A stretch of DNA of 23,840 nucleotides from JALHST01 sp038316335 (GTDB lineage Bacteria; Bacteroidota; Bacteroidia; Flavobacteriales; Flavobacteriaceae), in NCBI GenBank assembly GCA_038316335.1, contig JBBQAM010000059.1:1-23840 (forward strand), in the 5' to 3' direction. The position numbers and the translations under genes were made by a program. Of this stretch, positions 14,983 to 22,492 are shown in pieces (the stretch's first letter is position 1; every line of letters starts with the position of its first letter). Below the pieces are notes generated by a model. The model was not told the DNA's origin. It saw nothing but the letters and a program-made list of their open reading frames with translations, and ran no database searches.

Positions 14983-16443
14983 TTATTTGGCGTTTCGAAC
15001 CGATTTTACCACGGCCGGCGTAACTTCTTTCTTTGAATTGCCCCAACTATTATAAACATAGGTAAGCACATTGGCCACTTCTTCATCCGTTAAGGTCTGA
15101 GCGGTCATAACACTGTTGTATTTTTGACCATTGACTGTAATTTCGCCAGTTTTGCCATGAAGAACAATGTCAATTGCCCGGTTCACATCGGCATTGAGGA
15201 AATCAGATTTGGCCAAAGGAGGGAAGGCATTCGGGATCCCTTGCCCTTCGGCCTGATGACAAGCAAAACAGGTTTGCATATACGTTTGTTTTCCAAATTC
15301 CATACGTTCGGCCATTGATTTGGCTGGAATTTCTGATTCGGGCACCCCATTAGTAGTCGGCATTTTTTGTATGCCACCACCTTCGGGCAAATAAATATCG
15401 TCTCGTAACTCGCCAGAGTAAATCGCTTCGTTCTTGTCACCCTGAACCTTAAGCATCCCCAAAGCCCCTTTGTTGAACGCCCTGAATATGGAATGGTCCA
15501 CTAAGATAAAAGTTCCGGGAACCTCGACCTTGAACTCAACGATCGCTGCTCCACCTGCAGGAATTATAGTGGTCTGTACATTCTCATTAATTAAACTTCC
15601 TCCCTCAACATGAACTTTATCGAATATTTCTCCGATCACATGAAAGGAAGAGACCAGGTTCGGACCGCCGTTGCCTACATAAAGGCGCACGGTTTCGCCA
15701 ACATTTGCGGTGATGGCGTTGTCACCCGTAAGTGCCCCTACCTTCCCGTTAAACACCACATAGTCGGCCTTTTCATCAACCGCCTTTTGCATATCGAATG
15801 GTTGCAACCCTCGATCGCCATTGGCGCCTTTGGTATAAAAATCTCCTTGCATAATGTAATATTCCTTGTCTACAGCAGGTAAGCCTTCTTCGGGCTCGAC
15901 CAAGATAAGACCGTACATGCCATTGGCAATGTGCATGCCCACAGGGGCGGTCGCACAATGGTAAACGTACAGCCCCGGATTAAGGACTTTAAAAGAAAAC
16001 ACCTTTTCATGGCCAGGTGCCACAAAAGAAGATTCGGCCCCGCCTCCAGGGCCGGTAACCGCATGAAGATCGATGTTGTGTGGCAATTTATTATCGGGAT
16101 GGTTTTTTAGATGAAACTCTACTTCATCACCGATCTTGGTGCGAATAAAGCTTCCGGGCACCGTGCCACCGAAAGTCCAGTATACATATTTCACGCCATT
16201 GGTCATTTCACCTTCCTGTTCGAGGATCTCCATGTCCACTACCAATTTTTTGGCCTTTCTTCTGCCCGTAGGTGGCGGAACGTTGGGTGGCGAGGTCAAG
16301 ATGGCCTCCATTTCCACTGTTGCCGGAATATCAATGCTGGCAATTTCGTTGTTTTCATTGTTTCCCTTGCAGGATAACATAAAGGTTAACAATCCTACCG
16401 CAAATAGTTGTACCAATTTCGATTTTAGTTGATTTGATTTCAT
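14983..16443 (-). CDS. nirK: Copper nitrite reductase NirK with C-terminal cytochrome c domain
   Basis: 486 residues; it reduces nitrite to nitric oxide in the periplasm. The lipoprotein-type signal FMLSC puts the lipidated Cys at 25. Two cupredoxin domains (about 65-340) hold type 1 copper ligands His122, Cys163, His171 and Met176 (PHNIDLHA; YHCATAPVGMHIANGMYG). The type 2 ligands are His127, His162 and His317 (VDHSIFRAF), and the catalytic pair is Asp125 and His268 (SSFHVIG). A class I cytochrome c domain (about 375-470) is fused behind, with TCFACH (Cys392, Cys395, His396) and axial Met446 (NSVM), giving a built-in electron donor. It is first in an operon with the SUMF1-like and SCO genes. 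A TATCTTTG -7 box lies upstream (16496-16503). Confidence 0.95.
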   Translation of the reverse strand: MKSNQLKSKLVQLFAVGLLTFMLSCKGNNENNEIASIDIPATVEMEAILTSPPNVPPPTGRRKAKKLVVDMEILEQEGEMTNGVKYVYWTFGGTVPGSFIRTKIGDEVEFHLKNHPDNKLPHNIDLHAVTGPGGGAESSFVAPGHEKVFSFKVLNPGLYVYHCATAPVGMHIANGMYGLILVEPEEGLPAVDKEYYIMQGDFYTKGANGDRGLQPFDMQKAVDEKADYVVFNGKVGALTGDNAITANVGETVRLYVGNGGPNLVSSFHVIGEIFDKVHVEGGSLINENVQTTIIPAGGAAIVEFKVEVPGTFILVDHSIFRAFNKGALGMLKVQGDKNEAIYSGELRDDIYLPEGGGIQKMPTTNGVPESEIPAKSMAERMEFGKQTYMQTCFACHQAEGQGIPNAFPPLAKSDFLNADVNRAIDIVLHGKTGEITVNGQKYNSVMTAQTLTDEEVANVLTYVYNSWGNSKKEVTPAVVKSVRNAK

Positions 16444-16495
16444 GGTTGCCGTTGTTTTTTAGACAATAAAAGACTTTTTTGTCCTCAATAAGCGG

Positions 16496-16503
16496 CAAAG
16501 ATA
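16496..16503 (-). promoter_or_regulatory. -7 promoter box of the nirK operon
   Basis: TATCTTTG on the minus strand matches TAnnTTTG, 52 bases before the ATG. No TTG is seen 19 bases further up, which fits an activator-dependent promoter. The 5' leader contains GACAA...TTGTC (16462-16482) as a weak inverted repeat. Confidence 0.5.
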
Positions 16504-16677
16504 ATGATGTTTATAAATTACGATATAGGTCTAAGGTACTATTTTACAGGTTTGTTCCTTGGTGGTGGTTTCAAGGCTTCAATTTTCAGGACCAAGGCAT
16601 CCAAAAGCCTCTTTACTACACTGCAAATCATATAAAATTTTCGCCTTAGACGTTAGGAATACCTTCATTGAACTGAT

Positions 16678-16969
16678 TTAAAGTTGTTCGTAGTAGGCAA
16701 TGCCTTCGCGTAGATTCGTCGTAAAATTCAATAGATACTGCCTTTGTTTTTTGTAAAAGCCCTGCTGACCTCTGTAATGTGATCTTCCAGGTATTCTAGG
16801 TATATGGTAAGCTCCTTAACGAAAATATTTGGGCTATCCGTTCTTTGACCCACCCTCTTAATTCATTAAGATTAAAGGAATTTTGTGCCAGATTTTTAAA
16901 TTCATGTTTTAAGGGAGAAGCGTCGCGGCAGGTTAAAATATACATGATGCCGTTTGCAGTTTGGACCAT
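16678..16969 (-). pseudogene. Decayed gene of unknown family
   Basis: The first frame opens at ATG 16969 (MVQTANGIMYILTCRDASPL, then NELRGWVKERIAQIF) and stops at 16796. Neighbouring frames continue in coding style: VKELTIYLEYLEDHITE, then QGFYKKQRQYLLNFTTNLREGIAYYEQL ending at TAA 16678-16680. Two frame changes would join these into one protein of about 95 residues. Helical, charged composition; no family recognised. Confidence 0.4.
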
Positions 16970-16995
16970 GGTGTTCTTTTATTCCTCGATTTTTT

Positions 16996-17169
16996 TTAGG
17001 CCAGTTCATGGATCTGGTCAAGGTAGGATGTAATTCTTTTTGCCCTAAAACCTTCCATTTTATCGGTAATCACAGTATACGGGATTTCAAATTTTGCGCA
17101 GTACATCTTGCGAAATTTTTCACGAAGGATATCGTCGACCAAGGAAATAACCGAATCTATCCCAAACTG
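16996..17169 (-). pseudogene. Decayed gene fragment of unknown family
   Basis: An open frame of 57 codons without a start reads FGIDSVISLVDDILREKFRK, then EIPYTVITDKMEGFRAKR and SYLDQIHELA before TAA 16996-16998. In frame upstream of a single stop (TAA) it continues as YLFKGIGYSIDSPLKL. Codon use and composition look like true coding sequence with one nonsense change and a lost start. No family recognised. Confidence 0.4.
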
Positions 17170-17307
17170 TTACAGCTTTAGCGGGGAATCGATGCTGTAG
17201 CCGATGCCCTTAAACAGGTATATGAAAGGGGGGTGTGTTGGTCCTAATCAGATCATTTATAACATGTTAGGATTCTTAATTTTTTGAGGTAATAGGATTA
17301 AAGGATA

Positions 17308-18561
17308 TCAATCCACATTATTAAATAAAGTCGGTTTAAGGGTGATCATGAGCCAACCCCAATTGTTGGTATTCCCATCATAATTATTCTTTAAGGCCTC
17401 TAAGCCTTTGTCGGCAAATAATTGAGAGTACCCCCCGGATAAAGCAATGTTCTTATCAATTGAATAGGAATAGACCAGGTCTAATTCTGTACCCAATTGA
17501 CTAGATATATTCGGTGCAATTTTAGAAGGTGAAGCGAAATTGTGCACGGCCAAGGCCAGATTCGATTTTTGGTTCACAACCAATTTGCCCCTTAAATAGA
17601 TATCCCATAGCCCGATACTATTACCGTGATTTCCGACATAGAAATAATCCATCAGTCCATTGAACTTATGATTGGTACCGTAAAAAGGGGTAAAGGCGTA
17701 GTTCTTTCCATTAGATGGCGCCCCATTTTCGTTTCCACTCTGCAGTTCGGTACCGAGGGTCAACGTCCAAGCTTGTGAAGGTTGATAATTTGCTTCCAAG
17801 GCCAAGAGATAGGCACTTAAGTCATTGTTGGCAACATCCTTTCCGAATTGGTAATAGAGATTTGATGTGAATCCCAAGTTTCCTTCTTTATAGTTTAAAT
17901 GGGTTCCAAGTGTTTGAGAATATCTGGTTTCGTTATTTTCCGAATTGATCAGATCGATAAATTGCAATCCGTTGTTCAAGAACAGGAAACTCGCTTGAAA
18001 ATACTGCCAATCTTTATGAAGCCACCCATACTGAATACTTTTATAGGTTCCTGGTGTGGTCAATGTACTGCCAACTACATTTTCGGTATCTTGGTTAAAT
18101 GCAAAACCTAGGTCGAATCTAATTTTTTCATCGGAAAATCTTAATAGGGCCGCATCGTGGCTACGGGCCTGCTGAGCCCAGCCGACACTGCCAAAAATAC
18201 GCTCGTCGTCATACTCAATTTCCTGGCGGCCCAACTTCAAGGAAAATATTTTGTCTAACCGAATTTCCCCCCAAGCCTGATGAATGCCCAGCCCGTTACT
18301 GTCTGAGGTGTTCAATTGGGGCACATCGCCCCAGACCCTAACGTCCTGTAAGCTTATGTAAAAATTTAGTTTTTCGGTAACATACCCGGTATTTAAGCGT
18401 GTACGCTGTGAAACAAATGCCGCCGGGTCTTCACTATCGGGAAAAAGGGTCTTAAAACCATGCCGGTATTCAAAACGAGGCCGCAGTTCGGCGTCAACCG
18501 TAAGTTGCGCGTTGACCAGTGAAAGCGATAGTAAAGAAAAAAAGAATATGATATTTTTCAT
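17308..18561 (-). CDS. Alginate-export-like outer-membrane beta-barrel (porin)
   Basis: 417 residues with a signal peptide (1-18, ending VNA). The mature protein is a series of amphipathic beta-strands throughout. LTVDAELRPRFEYRHGF, QRTRLNTGY, FYISLQDVRVWGD, LKLGRQEIEYDDERIFGSVGW and RSHDAALLRF are features of the AlgE-like alginate-export family in Bacteroidota. It is expected to be a 16- to 18-strand outer-membrane channel. Substrate unknown: next to nirK and an NO-stress operon, an anion such as nitrite or nitrate is as plausible as a sugar acid. It is transcribed away from the membrane-protein gene at 18712 and shares its upstream region. Confidence 0.8.
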   Translation of the reverse strand: MKNIIFFFSLLSLSLVNAQLTVDAELRPRFEYRHGFKTLFPDSEDPAAFVSQRTRLNTGYVTEKLNFYISLQDVRVWGDVPQLNTSDSNGLGIHQAWGEIRLDKIFSLKLGRQEIEYDDERIFGSVGWAQQARSHDAALLRFSDEKIRFDLGFAFNQDTENVVGSTLTTPGTYKSIQYGWLHKDWQYFQASFLFLNNGLQFIDLINSENNETRYSQTLGTHLNYKEGNLGFTSNLYYQFGKDVANNDLSAYLLALEANYQPSQAWTLTLGTELQSGNENGAPSNGKNYAFTPFYGTNHKFNGLMDYFYVGNHGNSIGLWDIYLRGKLVVNQKSNLALAVHNFASPSKIAPNISSQLGTELDLVYSYSIDKNIALSGGYSQLFADKGLEALKNNYDGNTNNWGWLMITLKPTLFNNVD

Positions 18562-18619
18562 TTATTTCATTTGGGAGTTCTTAAGAATCGCCGCCGCAAA
18601 ATAACTGCCAAATAAGAGA

Positions 18620-18649
18620 ATAGAACATGATATATGTCAGGTGTTCTAT
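18620..18649. promoter_or_regulatory. Inverted repeat in the divergent promoter region
   Basis: ATAGAACA (18620-18627) and TGTTCTAT (18642-18649) are perfect 8-bp arms around 14 bases that hold TGATATATGTCA, one mismatch from an FNR-type core. It sits between the divergent porin and membrane-protein genes and could control both. Confidence 0.5.
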
Positions 18650-18711
18650 GGACGCTTTCTTGCCATCTTTGGCTACATGTCCCTTTGTTTTCCTAAATTG
18701 GGCTTTCAAAA

Positions 18712-19908
18712 ATGATGGACTTAAAATCACATAGTAAGGTGGCCCTGGCCTATTTTTTTTTGGCCGCAATATTTGGGGTTGTATTGAGGTCGATCCATTC
18801 CTTTGATATACCTATTACCTATAAATTTATAGTTCATACACACTCCCATATTGCACTTTTAGGTTGGGTATATTTGGTCTTGACCACCGTTTTATATAAA
18901 ATGTATTTGGAAGAACAGGGCTTGGATAAAAAATACAGATACATTTTTTGGTTTACCCAATTAACGCTAGTTGGTATGCTCTTGTCATTTCCATTTCAAG
19001 GCTATGCATTGTTTTCCATTATTTTTTCTACTCTTTTTCTATTCGCTTCCTATTGGTTCACTTGGTTCTTTTTTAAGAATGTTCCCCGGCATGCTAAAAC
19101 ATCGCAATCCTACAGATGTATTAAGATTGCGCTTTGGTATCTGGTGGTATCAAGTCTGGGACCCTGGGCTTTGGGCGGTATAATGAATACCCTGGGAGCG
19201 GTTTCCATTTGGTATCGGTTGGCCATATATTTTTACCTGCATTTTCTGTATAACGGCTGGATGATTATGGCGCTTATCGGGATGTTTCTATATGTTTTAG
19301 AAAGACATCGAATAATCATGCCCAATACTATTTTTAAAAGTTTCTTCCGGCTTATTAATCTTGGTATTATTTTATCCTTTTCACTATCAACGTTATTTAC
19401 GAATCCACCGATAGGTTATAATATATTAGGGGGTGTCGGGGCCTTATCACAGCTTGCTGCCTATGGAATTCTTCTGTGGCTGGTTTTTAAGAACAAACGG
19501 CATATCATCCTGCTATTTTCGGTTTTTCAAACAGGATTATTAAAGTTGATCGGCATTCTATTAGGGGTGAAAATGCTTTTGCAGTTACTAACGGCATTTC
19601 CCTACTTCGCCCGTTTGGCATCGACCTATCTAGATTTTACAATTGGTTATTTACATTGGACCTTCTTGGGGGTGGTTACCCTTAGCTTGTTTCTGTTTCT
19701 GGATTTTTTTGATTTGATCAAAATCCCAAAATGGTTTTATACATTGTATATGATCGGATTCATAGGTACCGAGGTTCTTATTTTTTATAAGGGATTCGCA
19801 GCATGGCAAAACCTGTCCCTTTTTGCAGGTTATTTTGAAGTATTGGCCATAGGAAGTCTTCTGATTCCGTTAAGCCTGATTCTTATCATTTCTTCCAAAA
19901 AAGGCTAG
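18712..19908 (+). CDS. Polytopic membrane protein with helix-embedded histidines, distantly heme-copper-oxidase-like
   Basis: 398 residues, nearly all hydrophobic, with about 11-12 membrane helices. Histidines lie inside or at the edge of helices: HTHSHIALLGW (His42, 44, 46), YLHFLYNGWMIMALIGMF (His177) and GYLHWTFLGVVTLSLF (His315). That pattern, His in a helix followed by a small residue and Trp, is like heme- and copper-ligating helices of the heme-copper oxidase/NO reductase superfamily, but the canonical HPE/HxH active-site motifs are not obvious, so it is not called norB. NnrS, another NO-linked heme membrane protein, was considered and fits less well. Its position between the NirK and Ric regions suggests a role in NO or cytochrome chemistry. 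Start: first of two adjacent ATGs. Confidence 0.6.
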   Translation: MMDLKSHSKVALAYFFLAAIFGVVLRSIHSFDIPITYKFIVHTHSHIALLGWVYLVLTTVLYKMYLEEQGLDKKYRYIFWFTQLTLVGMLLSFPFQGYALFSIIFSTLFLFASYWFTWFFFKNVPRHAKTSQSYRCIKIALWYLVVSSLGPWALGGIMNTLGAVSIWYRLAIYFYLHFLYNGWMIMALIGMFLYVLERHRIIMPNTIFKSFFRLINLGIILSFSLSTLFTNPPIGYNILGGVGALSQLAAYGILLWLVFKNKRHIILLFSVFQTGLLKLIGILLGVKMLLQLLTAFPYFARLASTYLDFTIGYLHWTFLGVVTLSLFLFLDFFDLIKIPKWFYTLYMIGFIGTEVLIFYKGFAAWQNLSLFAGYFEVLAIGSLLIPLSLILIISSKKG

Positions 19909-19913
19909 TAGCA

Positions 19914-20246
19914 TCAAACTAGACCGTCGCCCAATATTTTGAATACCAAGCCGTTCAATTCGGCATTTACCGGAATTTGACAGGCTAGGCGACTGCTATG
20001 GGTTATACCCTCGATTTTCGACAAGGTTTGTTTTTCATCTTCGGCTATTTTTTCTGTTAGGTTGCCCTCTAAAATATCAATGTGACAGGTCCCACACCAG
20101 GCCCGGCCTTTGCACTCGCCCCATTCTTCGGCATATTTGTCGAACAGCAGCTCCATAAGGCTGTGGTATTCGTGCGTCCTGAAATCTGCGTGGCATTCCT
20201 CTCCCCGCTCGTTTAGATAGATCAGGCTATAAATACCTCTGGTCAT
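19914..20246 (-). CDS. 2Fe-2S ferredoxin
   Basis: 110 residues from ATG 20246; the frame extends to a TTG at 20312 but that would overlap the upstream gene. The plant-type ferredoxin fold holds Cys45-x5-Cys51-x2-Cys54 (WGECKGRAWCGTCHIDI) and Cys89 (RLACQIPV), the four ligands of a [2Fe-2S] cluster. It carries single electrons in the cytoplasm. It is the last gene of the run starting at the Rrf2 regulator, 35 bases after the small membrane protein, and could feed electrons to the di-iron or heme proteins of that group. Confidence 0.9.
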   Translation of the reverse strand: MTRGIYSLIYLNERGEECHADFRTHEYHSLMELLFDKYAEEWGECKGRAWCGTCHIDILEGNLTEKIAEDEKQTLSKIEGITHSSRLACQIPVNAELNGLVFKILGDGLV

Positions 20247-20281
20247 CGAATCGGATTTTTCGAGCTTTTCTTGGTGGCCTT

Positions 20282-20626
20282 TCAAAATAAATGGACCATG
20301 ATAACGATACAACTGAAAACTACGCTCAGTATTAATAGGTTAAACGTGGTCTTGGATTTGAATTGTGCCAAAACCGCCCCATTATATGTCATGCAGAACA
20401 TGGTAACCAAGAATAGCAATGTCAGATTGATGAACGTTAAACCGTTTAATAATAACATCATTGCCGCTACCGCTCCTAAGCAGCTTTGAGGTATTATGGC
20501 GATAGAGGCATACCCCATTTGTTCCCTTTTAAATTCGGTCAATAGATTGTTGTAGATTTTCAATGGATTTCCTTTTTTTGATTTACTCCCAGAAAAGGTC
20601 GTCGGTATTGTCGCTGAATTTTTCAT
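20282..20626 (-). CDS. Small three-helix inner-membrane protein
   Basis: 114 residues. A polar N-terminus (about 1-36, rich in Lys and Ser) is followed by three probable membrane helices: residues about 38-60 (YASIAIIPQSCLGAVAAMML), 62-85 (GLTFINLTLLFLVTMFCMTY) and 95-113 (FNLLILSVVFSCIVIMVHLF). I do not recognise the family. Its start at 20626 overlaps the hemerythrin gene by 44 bases; an alternative ATG at 20518 avoids this and keeps all three helices. It sits between hemerythrin and ferredoxin in the same run of genes. Confidence 0.65.
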   Translation of the reverse strand: MKNSATIPTTFSGSKSKKGNPLKIYNNLLTEFKREQMGYASIAIIPQSCLGAVAAMMLLLNGLTFINLTLLFLVTMFCMTYNGAVLAQFKSKTTFNLLILSVVFSCIVIMVHLF

Positions 20627-21053
20627 CGGTATGTAATTTTAATATGGTTTTGAGTTGTTCTTCCGTGGCGACTTTTTGAATGTCATTAAAAAGCATCCGT
20701 TCCTCAAAACGGATGTGCTGCTCAAGCTCCTCTTCAATTAGAGGAAGTGATTTTTCAATGTTTTCTGAATCATTAAAAAGTCGTACTAACCTTTTATGAT
20801 CTGAAATGGCCTTTTTAATCATTTCATTATGGCTTGGCAAAATGGGAAAGATCTGTTTTTCCTCCATTTCAAAGTGGGGGCGCACATGATGGTCAAAAAA
20901 CCAATCGGCATAGCGTTTGATTCTTACGGGCTCGATTCCTTTTGAAAAACCCATTCTTATTTTCCAACAGAAGAGCAGGCTATGATGATGGTCACGGCTC
21001 AAGGGTTGCAAGCTTTTATGTCTTTTGATCGGTTTTTTTGATTCTTGATTCAT
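20583..21053 (-). CDS. Hemerythrin-domain protein
   Basis: 156 residues forming a four-helix hemerythrin (HHE) domain. Likely di-iron ligands are in SRDHHHSLL (His22-24), FFDHHVRPHFEMEEKQIFP (His55/56, His60, Glu64), SDHKRLV (His86) and QHIRFEERMLF (His113, Glu117). Two H-x3-E motifs are clear. Cytoplasmic proteins of this type bind O2 or NO or work with iron; beside ric, NO handling is the best guess. Its ATG overlaps the DUF488 stop by four bases, so the two genes are translationally coupled. Confidence 0.9.
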   Translation of the reverse strand: MNQESKKPIKRHKSLQPLSRDHHHSLLFCWKIRMGFSKGIEPVRIKRYADWFFDHHVRPHFEMEEKQIFPILPSHNEMIKKAISDHKRLVRLFNDSENIEKSLPLIEEELEQHIRFEERMLFNDIQKVATEEQLKTILKLHTDEKFSDNTDDLFWE

Positions 21054-21397
21054 TCGTTCAATACGTTCTGAAGCACTACGGCCTGGTTATGTTCGGTATC
21101 CTTTGCGCCGTATAAGAGCGTAACCGTCCCATCCCTTGCTTTTATTCGGATTGCATCTAGATTTCCTTTCCTGTCCTCAAGTTCCTTGCGGTATTTCTTC
21201 TCGAAATCGGAGAATTTATCGGCATCATGATCGAACCATTTTCTGAGCTTTTCCGTGGGTGCGATCTCCTTGTCCCAAACGTCGAGTTTGGCATCCTCCT
21301 TAGAAACGCCCCTGGGCCAGACACGGTCTACCAAGATGCGAACTCCGTCAGCATCTGAAGGGTTTTCGTAAATTCGTTTTATTTTTATTTTTCCCAT
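21050..21397 (-). CDS. DUF488 family protein (YeaO-like)
   Basis: 115 residues matching the DUF488/YeaO family: IKIKRIYENPSDADGVRILV, DRVWPRGVSKEDAKLDVW, KEIAPTEKLRKWFDHDADKF and VTLLYGAKDTEHNQAVVL. Family length is normal. Function is not established; the family is small, cytoplasmic and often found in stress-related gene groups. It follows ric after 64 bases and overlaps the hemerythrin gene by four bases. Confidence 0.9.
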   Translation of the reverse strand: MGKIKIKRIYENPSDADGVRILVDRVWPRGVSKEDAKLDVWDKEIAPTEKLRKWFDHDADKFSDFEKKYRKELEDRKGNLDAIRIKARDGTVTLLYGAKDTEHNQAVVLQNVLNE

Positions 21398-21461
21398 CTA
21401 CGTCTGTATTTCCAGCTCTTGCAAATCGTATGTACCCAATCGCTCTAACAAGGGGTATGGG

Positions 21462-22187
21462 TCAGGCGATCAGCTCCAACTCAAGTTCCTCGGCTTTTGG
21501 GAACAGGATATTGTTCTCCAAATGAATATGATGATGCAAATCTTCTTCAAATTCCTTCAGCAACGAAAAGGTCACCCGATAGGTATTGCAGGCATCTGCC
21601 GGCGGGTTATAATCATTGCTTAATTTAGCTATTATGGCAAAGCGGTCGCCTTCGGTTTCATGTTCGGCCATCATCATTTGTATGGGGTTTTTAACCGTTC
21701 CAAAATGAGGCTTCTCCATTGTTCCTCCCGTTTGTTTGGCCTTAACCATTTTTCGCACTGCGGGAAAAAGCACTAATTCCTCTTTTTTCATATGCATGGC
21801 AAGTTCACCGCCACAAGCATTGAAATGTTCTGTGATTTCAAAAAGTTCAGGATGTCTATCACCATGTACTCGGCACAGTTTTTCTAAGTATTGGTTAAGA
21901 ACCGGAATGCGTTCCTCTACGTAACGATGATGTTTTTTCTCGATATAATCCGCCAACAGATCTAGCGGCCAGGATTTAAAATCAATAGTGTCATTGATGT
22001 TCCGTTCCTTAACGGCCTTTATTTCCTCTAACAAAATAGTAGGGTCCAATTTGCTCTTTTTAGCTACTTCCGCAATACTACGATTCCCCTTGCAGCAAAA
22101 GTCGATTTTGTGATTTTTGAAAACCTGTGCGGTACGGTAGTCTTCGGCGACCATCTGTCCGATTGTTTTTTCTATTGTTTTTTCCAT
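21462..22187 (-). CDS. ric: Iron-sulfur cluster repair di-iron protein Ric/YtfE/ScdA
   Basis: 241 residues from ATG 22187 (the frame runs on to a TTG at 22220, inside the cupin gene). An N-terminal ScdA_N domain (residues 4-60) carries QVFKNHKIDFCCKGNRSIAE with Cys31-Cys32. A hemerythrin-like di-iron domain (about 75-235) carries YIEKKHHRYV (His85/86), ELAMHMKKEELVLFP (His132, Glu136), MMAEHETEGDRF (His176) and HHHIHLENNILFP (His218-222, Glu224). Ric proteins repair Fe-S clusters damaged by NO or oxidants and can release NO bound to iron. It starts seven bases after the cupin gene, in the run led by an Rrf2 Fe-S regulator, as in NsrR-type regulons. Confidence 0.95.
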   Translation of the reverse strand: MEKTIEKTIGQMVAEDYRTAQVFKNHKIDFCCKGNRSIAEVAKKSKLDPTILLEEIKAVKERNINDTIDFKSWPLDLLADYIEKKHHRYVEERIPVLNQYLEKLCRVHGDRHPELFEITEHFNACGGELAMHMKKEELVLFPAVRKMVKAKQTGGTMEKPHFGTVKNPIQMMMAEHETEGDRFAIIAKLSNDYNPPADACNTYRVTFSLLKEFEEDLHHHIHLENNILFPKAEELELELIA

Positions 22188-22194
22188 GATGTTG

Positions 22195-22488
22195 TTATAT
22201 GAAATTAATTTCTGAATCAACGGCCATAATGGCCCTAGCCTTAAAGTCCTTTTGAATGATGAGGGTGTGCTCCTTTCCGGCCGGAATAATGAACGAAGTT
22301 CCTTTGTTCAGGATATGATCGCCCTCCGGCATTTTGAGTAGCGCCTGGCCTTTCTCTACCAAAATAACAGCTTCCTTGGTGCTATAGTGCGGGGGCATTG
22401 TCATTCCTGACACGCCTTTGATCTGTAGTATCTTGAAGGTACTGCCCACAGACGAAATTTTAATTTGCGGTTTGTTCATTACTTTCAT
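22195..22488 (-). CDS. Small single-domain cupin
   Basis: 97 residues, one cupin beta-barrel: MPPHYSTKEAVILVEKGQAL (His34, Glu39) and GTSFIIPAGKEHTLII (His74). The first motif has only one of the two usual His, so metal binding could be altered. No reaction can be assigned. ATG 22488 lies four bases after the stop of the dioxygenase-like gene and its stop is seven bases before ric, so it belongs to the operon. A second ATG at 22479 is possible. Confidence 0.85.
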   Translation of the reverse strand: MKVMNKPQIKISSVGSTFKILQIKGVSGMTMPPHYSTKEAVILVEKGQALLKMPEGDHILNKGTSFIIPAGKEHTLIIQKDFKARAIMAVDSEINFI

Positions 22489-22492
22489 ATGG

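Larger units (their letters stand above)
16444..17307. other. 860-base region with nirK promoter and decayed gene fragments
   Basis: No intact gene is present. The first 80 bases hold the nirK promoter. Minus-strand coding-like fragments with stops and frame changes fill 16678-17169 (listed separately). Inverted TCCTAA (17246-17251) and TTAGGA (17268-17273) lie near the end of the porin gene. Confidence 0.5.

Noticed and set aside
16500..16519. FNR site before nirK (TGAT-n4-ATAA)
   Set aside because: Only one good half-site, and its centre would be about 20 bases before the start of transcription, a poor activator position.
17246..17273. TCCTAA...TTAGGA dyad as a site of the 9.8-10.4 kb TTAGGA regulon
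   Set aside because: Half-sites point the other way and it lies after the stop of the porin gene, not in a promoter.
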